Origin: Merdiplasma sp964643295
GTDB lineage: Bacteria > Bacillota > Clostridia > Lachnospirales > Lachnospiraceae
Length of the DNA: 5,893 nucleotides
Assembly (NCBI GenBank): GCA_964643295.1
Contig: CAZXSN010000119.1
Location: 1-5,893, forward strand
Direction of reading: 5' to 3'
Each line of letters begins with the position of its first letter. Position 1 is the stretch's first letter. A program made the position numbers and the translations under genes. Shown here in pieces: positions 1 to 5,635 of this stretch. The notes beneath the pieces are model-generated. The model did no database searches. It was not told the origin of the DNA and saw only the letters and a list, made by a program, of their open reading frames with translations.

Positions 1-215
1 AAAATGTTAAATTTTTGTAAACTGGAGACCAGATGTCATAAGCATGTATCAGTAAGCAACTAATATCAAACTAACAAGCAAAATCGAGAGAACTTTTAAC
101 TCTCAAGTTAGTTGAGCATCATTCAGTAAATTGATCATCCATGCAAGGTTTTCGACATAGGCTTTCTGTAGGGCAGGGGGATTTCAGTGAAAACAGATCT
201 GTACTCACTCAATGA
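1..215. other. AT-rich non-coding left edge
   Basis: No open frame with a start and ribosome site is visible on either strand. The stretch is clearly richer in A and T than the genes to its right. It contains the left copy of the 19-bp outer repeat and lies downstream of the leftward Nudix gene. Two small dyads follow the Nudix stop codon (around 186-209 and 213-226), but neither is followed by a T-run in the direction of transcription, so no terminator is called. Confidence 0.6.
89..107 (+). repeat. Left outer 19-bp inverted repeat
   Basis: The sequence AGAACTTTTAACTCTCAAG is repeated exactly, in reverse complement, at 5839-5857. A 19-bp exact match is very unlikely by chance in under 6 kb, although both copies are AT-rich. 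Here the repeat lies in a nested dyad: AACTAAC (69-75) pairs with GTTAGTT (107-113), and GAGAG (86-90) with CTCTC (100-104). The match stops abruptly on both sides. It could be the end of a mobile element, a second recombination site, or a dispersed repeat; the sequence does not decide. Confidence 0.7.
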
Positions 216-686
216 TCATCTGATCTTCCTGCCGTTTAATACAGCTTCCACGAGGACATCCCCTTCATAACGAAGTTTCAGCAGGAAAAAAGGTTCATTT
301 TTCCAAAGCAGATCCAGGAAAATCTGATCTCCCTCCCACTTAGGGATGTCATTTAACATTTCCCGGCTGATCCAGCAAAGGTCTCCCTCATCACAGTCCT
401 TGAGTTCCCCTTCAAATCCATCTGCGGTAAACAGATACATATACTCTCCATCCCATGGCCCATTTGTCAGGAAAGTAATCACTCCGCGGCAACGCCAGGA
501 AGTCAGAGTAAGTCCAGTTTCTTCTTTCGCCTCCCTCAGCAGACATTCATCCGGTGATTCGTCGTCCTTAAATTTACCGCCAATACCGATCCATTTCCCT
601 TTGTTGACGTCCTGTTCCTTCTTGACACGGTGCAGCATCAGTACATCGGTTCCCCGTAATACGTAGCAAAGTGTTGACTGGATCAT
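216..686 (-). CDS. Nudix hydrolase, MutX/MutT-type 8-oxo-dGTP diphosphatase
   Basis: This 156-residue protein has a perfect Nudix box (G-x5-E-x7-REUxEExGU): G37, E43, then REAKEETGL at 51-59, the helix that binds the divalent metal and carries the catalytic glutamates. The surrounding sequence (LMLHR at 16-20, KWIGIGGK at 31-38, a WEGD motif at 117-120 and EPFF at 131-134) is the pattern I know from MutX-like proteins of Firmicutes. These hydrolyse oxidised dGTP to the monophosphate in the cytoplasm and so prevent A:T to C:G mutations. The length is normal for the family and the gene looks intact. The start is fixed by a GGAGGAGG ribosome site just upstream. It is transcribed away from the recombinase-helicase module and shares no operon with it. 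Substrate is inferred from family likeness; other Nudix substrates remain possible. Confidence 0.9.
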   Translation of the reverse strand: MIQSTLCYVLRGTDVLMLHRVKKEQDVNKGKWIGIGGKFKDDESPDECLLREAKEETGLTLTSWRCRGVITFLTNGPWDGEYMYLFTADGFEGELKDCDEGDLCWISREMLNDIPKWEGDQIFLDLLWKNEPFFLLKLRYEGDVLVEAVLNGRKIR

Positions 687-690
687 TTTT

Positions 691-698
691 CCTCCTCC
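691..698 (-). promoter_or_regulatory. Ribosome binding site of the Nudix gene
   Basis: On the minus strand, GGAGGAGG is followed by AAAA and the ATG at 686-684. This supports the chosen start. No convincing -35/-10 pair was found further upstream on the minus strand. Confidence 0.75.
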
Positions 699-1430
699 AT
701 TGAAGATGAAAGGGACGGCGGTCTCGTTTTACTTAAGGATATCTGACCGAAAGGATAGGTTGCTTCTTTTCGCGGCGGAAAGGTGAACGCGACTGGATGA
801 GTTTACGGTTCTTCTGGCCAGGCGAAAAATGGGTTAGCTTCCCCAGTGATTGATGATTCTATTTTGATGGGGATTTCATTGCATCCATGCTCCTGAGAGT
901 AGGTCGGCCCACTGGTTATCAATCCTTAAAACCCGGTTCCTATCATACCAATTTTTTTACCGTATTACAAGACCTGAATTCGAATGAAAGCAGGCTGCTG
1001 TGACTGAACCCTGATCTTCGAATCTTAAGGAAGGTGGGCAGTGATAGCGAATTAGGAACTGTCGTGAAATAAATGTCCTATTTGACCAATTCCGTTCTTG
1101 CATAGCTGCCAATGGTTTCGGCATGGCGTTGATCCCTTCATCTAACAGTGTTTTCACTGGACAGGGAGAGAGCCGTGGAAGGTCCGGCGGTGTGGCAGGA
1201 CTGCTTATGATCGCGGAACGGGCAGGGGACAATGCGGAGGGAATGGCAGAAGATACGAGTATGCACCAGCAGGGTTTTAGGAGTGGCTCTGACAATGGGT
1301 GATCAGATTTGCGTAAGCTGGAGGGACTGGGAAGATTTTTGGCATGAGCTGCCTGGCGCGTGTGGAAGCTTTCCTTATTGTTTTGCTGGATCTATAGGGA
1401 GTCCTAAGGGGTTTCCGCAGCCAGACCGGA
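699..1430. other. Long intergenic region without a convincing gene
   Basis: About 730 bases separate the divergent Nudix and recombinase genes and hold no reading frame with both a ribosome site and a plausible protein. The longest stretch of interest is an 84-codon plus-strand frame free of stops from 1048 to 1302 (stop TGA at 1300-1302). It has an ATG only at 1123, no ribosome site, and a minus-strand frame opposite it. I do not recognise its translation, and it may be a worn gene remnant. The rest shows no tRNA, rRNA or CRISPR pattern. Confidence 0.5.
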
Positions 1431-1432
1431 CA

Positions 1433-1457
1433 AGGGAATCACTTTTCCTCTTTTTTT
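1433..1457 (+). terminator. Possible weak intrinsic terminator upstream of the recombinase promoter
   Basis: AGGGAA (1433-1438) pairs with TTTCCT (1444-1449), including one G-U pair, around a five-base loop. One base later a run of seven T follows (1451-1457). The stem is short and AT-rich, so it would be weak. If real, it would insulate the recombinase from transcription entering from the left. Confidence 0.3.
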
Positions 1458-1469
1458 CAGAAAAAGTGC

Positions 1470-1497
1470 TTGCATTATTCCGAGAATATGATATGAT
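1470..1497 (+). promoter_or_regulatory. Predicted sigma-A promoter of the recombinase
   Basis: TTGCAT at 1470-1475 (-35) and TATGAT at 1492-1497 (-10, five of six matches to consensus) are 16 bp apart. A second TATGAT at 1499-1504 is too far from this -35. Transcription would start near 1504, giving a leader of about 70 bases. The 7-bp dyad CACTTTT (1440-1446) / AAAAGTG (1462-1468) lies just upstream of the -35 and could be a regulator site. Confidence 0.55.
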
Positions 1498-1560
1498 ATA
1501 TGATACTTCAAACAGGCCCCGCGAAGAACTGCTCACAATACATATAGAGGATAAGGAAGA

Positions 1561-1566
1561 AGGAGG
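1561..1566 (+). promoter_or_regulatory. Ribosome binding site of the recombinase
   Basis: AGGAGG lies eight bases before the ATG at 1575, within a purine-rich run. It fixes the start in preference to the in-frame ATG at codon 10. Confidence 0.85.
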
Positions 1567-1574
1567 AACTTCAA

Positions 1575-2498
1575 ATGAATGCTGCACCGTTGGTTTTAAC
1601 CATGGCACTGCTGGATTGTTTTGCCGCGTTTTTGCGCAAGGAGAATGTAGGCCGGTTAACAATTAAAAAATACGTAAGCGATGTCAGGCATTTCATCGAG
1701 TTTGGGAATAACTGCATTCCTACCAAGGAACTTGTGATTCTCTACATGGAGGTACTGAAGTCCAACCATAAGCCTTCGAGTATCAATTCTATCCTTACGT
1801 CGCTGGATGTCTTTTTCCGCTACTGCCATCTGGATAACTGTATAGTTGATAAAGTCCTCATTCAGGATGCTCCCTTCATTCCGGCGGAGAAATGCCTCAC
1901 GCCCAAGGAATTTCGCAGACTTTATGACGCCGCGGACGGGGATGAGCGTACGCAGATGATTTTAAAAGTCATGGCGGGAACGGGAATCCGTATCTCTGAG
2001 CTTAAGTTCTTTACCGTGGAAGCGTTTAAGAACGCGGCAGACCAGGCGGTCACTGTGTATGTCACCGGCAAGAGGAAGAGTCGGCCGGTGCTTGTCCCTA
2101 AGGAGCTGGGGAAAGAGATTGTTCAGTATATCAGCGATCATGAACTGACATCCGGACCGATCTTCTGCACCAGAAGCGGGAAACCCCTGGACCGCAGCAA
2201 CTTCTGGAGAACGATGCAGAAGCTTTCCAAGAAAGCCGACATTAACCTGAAAAAGGCACACCCCCATAACCTGCGCAGGCTCTTTGCCTGTGCAGTGTAC
2301 GATATGACAAAAGATATCACGCTGGTATCCGCTCTTCTGGGACACAGCAGCATTGACACGACAAAGCTGTATATCAGGGTCACGGAACCGGAAATGAGGA
2401 AATATATCGATCGGGCGGCAGAAAAGATGTTCTTCCCGGACAGGGCGAAAACGGGTAAGGGCAGGAAGGGGCAGAAAGACAAGAGCCCGGAAATGTAA
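1575..2498 (+). CDS. Tyrosine recombinase/integrase, candidate invertase of the adjacent switch
   Basis: This 307-residue protein has the complete tyrosine recombinase active site: R139 (GTGIRISEL), K166 (TGKRKSR), H231 and R234 (HPHNLRR), H257 (LLGHSS) and nucleophile Y266 (TKLYIRV). Residues about 11-95 form the helical core-binding (SAM-like) domain, about 107-285 the catalytic domain, and about 291-303 a lysine-rich tail. Length and layout resemble XerC/XerD, with no arm-binding domain as in lambda Int. The usual HxLRH box reads HNLRR, as I recall from many clostridial relatives. The enzyme cuts and rejoins DNA at short sites with an asymmetric spacer. Its stop codon is 24 bp before the left 26-bp inverted repeat, and no excision protein is present, so its natural substrate is probably the invertible segment beside it. 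A role in moving a larger element is the alternative. The gene is intact. Confidence 0.93.
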   Translation: MNAAPLVLTMALLDCFAAFLRKENVGRLTIKKYVSDVRHFIEFGNNCIPTKELVILYMEVLKSNHKPSSINSILTSLDVFFRYCHLDNCIVDKVLIQDAPFIPAEKCLTPKEFRRLYDAADGDERTQMILKVMAGTGIRISELKFFTVEAFKNAADQAVTVYVTGKRKSRPVLVPKELGKEIVQYISDHELTSGPIFCTRSGKPLDRSNFWRTMQKLSKKADINLKKAHPHNLRRLFACAVYDMTKDITLVSALLGHSSIDTTKLYIRVTEPEMRKYIDRAAEKMFFPDRAKTGKGRKGQKDKSPEM

Positions 2499-2522
2499 GG
2501 AAAAACGGGGGAAAAGTAAAAG

Positions 2523-2548
2523 TACAACATAATCAACGTAATGTTGTA
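2523..2548 (+). repeat. Left inverted repeat / recombination site (IRL)
   Basis: TACAACAT (2523-2530) and ATGTTGTA (2541-2548) are perfect inverted arms around a 10-bp asymmetric centre, AATCAACGTA. The reverse complement of 2903-2928 agrees at 24 of 26 positions: TACAACA, two differing bases, then a shared 17 bp starting ATCAACGT. The flanks do not match, so the homology is confined to the site, as expected for site-specific rather than homologous recombination. Confidence 0.85.
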
Positions 2549-2602
2549 AACTGCCCCGCGAATCAGCGTCCGGATCCGGTTCTGCCGCCGCCTCGTACAA
2601 TG

Positions 2603-2640
2603 AAAAAAGGACCCCCCGAGCAATCTGCTCGAAGGATCCT
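2603..2640 (-). terminator. Intrinsic terminator reading leftward inside the invertible segment
   Basis: On the minus strand a stem-loop is followed by six T (complement of 2603-2608). The inner stem CGAGCA (2617-2622) / TGCTCG (2626-2631) closes on loop ATC. With the outer pairs 2608-2614 / 2634-2640, 12 of 15 positions pair. The plus strand has no T-run after the hairpin, so termination should be directional. In this orientation it stops leftward transcription; after inversion it would stop read-through from the recombinase into the helicase. Confidence 0.75.
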
Positions 2641-2803
2641 GGCTGGAAGCCCATATTTTCCCTGTCAGCGGGCATTCTGCCGCTGCTTTCCATCCCTTAG
2701 GCAGCCCTAAAGTGAGTTAGATATTCCTAACTTTCAGCGTTGCCTGCGGCCCCAAGGGGCGATTCTGCCATCTGCTTTCCTCTGTCATCGCACTGCCAGC
2801 ACA

Positions 2804-2826
2804 AAATTTGCCGAAATTTGAAAATT
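2804..2826 (+). promoter_or_regulatory. Phased A/T tracts upstream of the helicase promoter (UP-element-like)
   Basis: AAATTTG occurs at 2804-2810 and again at 2814-2820, exactly 10 bp apart, followed by AAAATTC at 2820-2826, all just upstream of the -35. Spacing of one helical turn fits an UP element for RNA polymerase alpha subunits or a bent-DNA or regulator site. The surroundings are GC-richer, so the tracts stand out. Confidence 0.4.
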
Positions 2827-2829
2827 CTC

Positions 2830-2858
2830 TTGATTTTAGACTCCGGAAATGCTATCAT
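2830..2858 (+). promoter_or_regulatory. Predicted strong sigma-A promoter of the helicase, inside the invertible segment
   Basis: TTGATT (2830-2835) and TATCAT (2853-2858, five of six matches) are separated by exactly 17 bp, and the -10 is preceded by TGC, an extended -10. Transcription would start near 2865 and cross the right repeat, giving a leader of about 98 bases before the ATG at 2963. No comparable promoter faces the other way near the left end of the segment, so only one orientation should drive the helicase. Confidence 0.75.
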
Positions 2859-2902
2859 AACGTTCAGATGAGAGATTTCCAGAGGTTTCGCGTACACCAA
2901 AG

Positions 2903-2928
2903 TACAACATTACGTTGATACTGTTGTA
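2903..2928 (-). repeat. Right inverted repeat / recombination site (IRR)
   Basis: TACAACAT (2903-2910), centre TACGTTGATA, then CTGTTGTA (2921-2928). It is the inverted partner of 2523-2548 with two differences at 2920-2921, which break the perfect symmetry of the arms seen in the left copy. It lies in the predicted leader RNA of the helicase, where the arms could fold into a hairpin ending 34 bases before the start codon. Confidence 0.85.
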
Positions 2929-2944
2929 TTTGGCGGAAAAGTGC

Positions 2945-2953
2945 AGGGGAGGA
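2945..2953 (+). promoter_or_regulatory. Ribosome binding site deciding the helicase start
   Basis: AGGGGAGGA lies nine bases before ATG 2963. The frame is open back to a TTG at 2915, but that codon lies inside the right recombination site, has no ribosome site and adds sixteen residues ahead of the expected helicase N-terminus. The ATG is therefore preferred. Confidence 0.75.
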
Positions 2954-2962
2954 CTGGGAAAA

Positions 2963-5635
2963 ATGGGCATCCGGCTTTATGAGCATAACCAGGCTGCGTA
3001 CGATTCTGCCCTCGCTCTGCTTGCGGAGACCGGGAAGGCGGCGGTGGTCCACCCGACCGGGACGGGGAAGTCCTTCATCGGCTTCAAACTGTGTGAGGAT
3101 TTTCCGGACAGGACCGTCTGCTGGCTGTCCCCTTCGGAATACATTTTCCGGACGCAGCTTGAGAACCTGAAAGCTGCAGGAGGTAAGGAGCCGGAGAATA
3201 TTCGCTTCCTTACCTATGCAAGGCTGTCGCGGATGGATCAGACAGAACTGGAAGAGATCAAACCGGATGTGGTCATCCTGGATGAGTTTCACCGTGCCGG
3301 AGCGGCAGGCTGGGGAGCTGCCGTGCGGGCACTCTTAAAGACGTATCCGCATGTACCGGTGCTTGGTCTGTCCGCGACCAACATCCGCTACCTGGACAGT
3401 CAGCGGGACATGGCGGAGGAACTGTTCGACGGAAACATTGCCTCTGAGATGACTCTAGGGGAAGCGATCGTGCGGGGCATCCTCTCCGCGCCAAAGTATG
3501 TGACGGCGGCGTTCGTGTATCAGAAGGAACTGGAAAGACTGAAACGAAGGATCGGGCAGACACAGAGCCGGGCGGCCAGAGACAGTGCGGAAAAGTACTA
3601 TGAGCTGCTGAGGCGAACCCTGGAGAAAGCGGACGGTCTGAATGAGATCTTCTGGAAACACATGGAGAAGCCGCACGGCAAGTATATCGTATTTACCTCA
3701 AACCTGGAGTCGATGAACGAGTGCCTGTTTCATGTTCCGGAATGGTTCGGGAAGGTGGATGAGCATCCGCATGTGTACACCCTTTATTCTCCGGATCCGA
3801 AGACACTGCAGTCATTTGAGGAGTTTAAGGAAGATAAGGATGACAGTCACTTAAGGCTGCTGTTTTGCATCGATGCACTCAATGAGGGCATTCACGTGGA
3901 CGATGTCGACGGGGTGATCCTGTTTCGTCCCACTGCCTCTCCGACTGTTTACAAGCAGCAGATCGGCAGGGCACTGTCAGCCGGAAAGACGGGAACGCCT
4001 GTCATCTTTGATATCGTGAACAACTTTGAGGGACTTTACAGCATCGGATCTTTGGAGGAGGAGATGCAGGCGGCAGTCGCGTATTACCGCGAGATGGGCG
4101 AGGTCGAGAAGATCGTAACGGAGCGGTTTCGTGTCATCGACGAGGTCCGTGACTGCAGGAAAATTTTCAACGAACTGGAGGAAGCGCTCTCCGCTCCGTG
4201 GGAGACGATGTATCTGGCCGCGAAAAGCTACTTTGACGAACACGGAAGCCTGGATGTCCCGGTCAGGTACCGGACACCGGAAGGGTATTCCCTCGGGAAA
4301 TGGCTGCAGGTGCAGCGGCGTGTGCGCTCCGGGAAGGCTCCCGGGTATCTGGATGAAGAGCGGATCAAAAAGCTGGATGCGGTCGGTATGCGCTGGGAAA
4401 GCGCGGATGACCTTTCCTGGGAACGCCACTATGATGCCTGTCTTGCCTACAGGCAGGAGCACGGGGATTTAAATGTCCCCGGCGACTATATCAGTTCCAA
4501 TGGAGTAAGGTTAGGCGCCTGGCTGCAGTCCATCCGCGGCTATCGCCGGTACGGAATCCGTACGCAGTATTTCACGAAGGAACGGGAACAGCTTCTTAAT
4601 GATCTGGGGATGGTGTGGAATCAGCCGGACTTCTTGTGGGAGCGCAGTTATGAGGCGGCAAAGACATACTTTGAACGGAACGGAAACCTGGATGTGCCGC
4701 CTGGATACAGCGAAAACGGCGTAAACCTCTACAACTGGCTGTCCGACCTGCGTAAGATGTACCGAAATACACAGACAGCCAGGGAAAAAGAGGAGCAGAA
4801 CAGGATATTGACTGACACCCCGCCCATGAAAAAGGAGAGCGGCGACTGTCTGGGGGAAATGTCTGCAGGGGGAGCAGAGGATCCGTTCGCTGGTGTGAAT
4901 GGGCTTTCTGAAGCGGACGTTTCAAAGAACAGCCGCGGGACTCTTACTGAGAGCCAGATCGCGCAGATGGATGCCTTATGTATGCGCTGGGAGTCGAAAG
5001 CGGACCTTGCCTGGGAGAACGGATATGCCAGGGCGAGGGAGTACTATGAAGAGCATGGTCAGGCGGATGCACCCTTAAACTACGTCACACCGGATGGATT
5101 TAAGCTTGGGGTATGGCTTTCCAAGTGCCGGGAAAAGTACGTGAAGGGAACGCTTTCCAAGGAGAGGATCTCCAAGCTGGAAGAAATCGGCATGGTGTGG
5201 AACAAATCCCGCGGGAACGACTGGGAGGAGTGTTACGAAAGGGCTCAATCCTACTACCAGGAATATGGTACCCTGTCCATTCCCGGCGATTACGTGGCGG
5301 ACGGCATCTGGCTTGGTAAATGGGTGAATGAGCAAAGGCAGATCCTTGCCGGAAACCGGGAAGGAAAGACACTGACAGATGAGCAGAAGGAGAAACTCTC
5401 CTCCATTGGTCTTACGGCAGAAAAACCGGCGGAGGAGCGATGGAAGCGCCGGTACCGGGAGGTAGCCGCTTACTACAGGGCTAACGGAAACAGCAGGCTG
5501 CCGGTCGGATACCTGGATTCACAGGGGAAGAACCTTTATGTCTGGCTGGTAAACCAGAGAGTCTCCGCGAAATCGGGCAAGATGAGCGAGGAGAGAAAAC
5601 AGCTGCTCAGTGAGATTGGGGCATTGAGTATGTGA
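2963..5635 (+). CDS. SF2 DEAD/DEAH-box helicase with six helicase-associated (HA) repeats
   Basis: From ATG 2963 the protein has 890 residues. The N-terminal half is a superfamily 2 helicase core: Walker A HPTGTGKS (30-37), motif II DEFH (107-110), motif III SAT (137-139), a motif V-like region near 303-312 and motif VI QQIGRAL (332-338). The C-terminal half (about 413-887) consists of six tandem HA-type repeats (Pfam HA family), each opening with W-x3-Y and closing with LGMxW-like residues. Repeat 3 is split by a polar insert (about 603-660). HA repeats are thought to bind nucleic acid, so an ATP-driven translocase or remodeler on DNA or RNA is likely; no nuclease or methylase motif is visible. 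The gene follows the invertible promoter and its expression should depend on orientation. Defence against phage is a plausible but unproven role. No downstream partner is present. Confidence 0.9.
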   Translation: MGIRLYEHNQAAYDSALALLAETGKAAVVHPTGTGKSFIGFKLCEDFPDRTVCWLSPSEYIFRTQLENLKAAGGKEPENIRFLTYARLSRMDQTELEEIKPDVVILDEFHRAGAAGWGAAVRALLKTYPHVPVLGLSATNIRYLDSQRDMAEELFDGNIASEMTLGEAIVRGILSAPKYVTAAFVYQKELERLKRRIGQTQSRAARDSAEKYYELLRRTLEKADGLNEIFWKHMEKPHGKYIVFTSNLESMNECLFHVPEWFGKVDEHPHVYTLYSPDPKTLQSFEEFKEDKDDSHLRLLFCIDALNEGIHVDDVDGVILFRPTASPTVYKQQIGRALSAGKTGTPVIFDIVNNFEGLYSIGSLEEEMQAAVAYYREMGEVEKIVTERFRVIDEVRDCRKIFNELEEALSAPWETMYLAAKSYFDEHGSLDVPVRYRTPEGYSLGKWLQVQRRVRSGKAPGYLDEERIKKLDAVGMRWESADDLSWERHYDACLAYRQEHGDLNVPGDYISSNGVRLGAWLQSIRGYRRYGIRTQYFTKEREQLLNDLGMVWNQPDFLWERSYEAAKTYFERNGNLDVPPGYSENGVNLYNWLSDLRKMYRNTQTAREKEEQNRILTDTPPMKKESGDCLGEMSAGGAEDPFAGVNGLSEADVSKNSRGTLTESQIAQMDALCMRWESKADLAWENGYARAREYYEEHGQADAPLNYVTPDGFKLGVWLSKCREKYVKGTLSKERISKLEEIGMVWNKSRGNDWEECYERAQSYYQEYGTLSIPGDYVADGIWLGKWVNEQRQILAGNREGKTLTDEQKEKLSSIGLTAEKPAEERWKRRYREVAAYYRANGNSRLPVGYLDSQGKNLYVWLVNQRVSAKSGKMSEERKQLLSEIGALSM
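4199..5623 (+). repeat. Six tandem HA repeats within the helicase gene
   Basis: Protein repeats begin at W413, W486, W559, W684, W754 and W827 of the 890-residue product. Shared positions are W-x3-Y, a tyrosine-rich helix, HG or NG, a (D/N)VP or LP-type turn, GY or DY, LGxW or LYxW, and a closing LxxIGM or LxxLGM. Unit length is about 70 residues, except repeat 3, which is about 116 through its insert. The DNA units have diverged, so this is an old protein-level array and not a recent tandem duplication. Confidence 0.85.

Larger units (their letters stand above)
2523..2928. other. Predicted invertible promoter segment (phase-variation switch)
   Basis: Two 26-bp sites in opposite orientation enclose 354 bp (2549-2902). 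The interior holds no gene. It carries a minus-strand intrinsic terminator near the left end (2603-2640) and a strong plus-strand promoter near the right end (2830-2858) that fires out into the helicase gene. Recombination would reverse both parts (x becomes 5451 minus x), placing the promoter at about 2593-2621 facing the recombinase gene and the terminator at about 2811-2848 facing the helicase. The present orientation is therefore the ON state. This is the layout of known invertible promoters such as those of Clostridioides difficile and Bacteroides. Inversion itself is inferred and cannot be seen in a single sequence. Confidence 0.8.

Noticed and set aside
888..912. Short stretch resembling the 3' end of 5S rRNA (GAGAGTAGGTCGG)
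   Set aside because: Only about 13 bases resemble it; the remaining 5S arms are missing upstream.
957..1295. 112-codon minus-strand frame
   Set aside because: Low-complexity Ser/Pro/Leu-rich translation, no ribosome site, opposite the open plus-strand stretch; most likely chance.
1232..1666. 144-codon plus-strand frame
   Set aside because: It overlaps the start of the recombinase in another frame, spans the predicted promoter, has no ribosome site and no recognisable protein features.
1962..2693. Long minus-strand frames opposite the recombinase (also 2138-2623)
   Set aside because: They oppose a gene with an intact catalytic set and run through a recombination site and terminator; typical shadow frames.
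2915..2962. TTG start extending the helicase by 16 residues
   Set aside because: It lies inside the recombination site, lacks a ribosome site, and the ATG at 2963 has a good one at normal spacing.
3273..5372. Several frames opposite or out of phase with the helicase
   Set aside because: The helicase frame carries all conserved motifs and repeats; the others are rich in Arg/Pro/Ser as shadows usually are.
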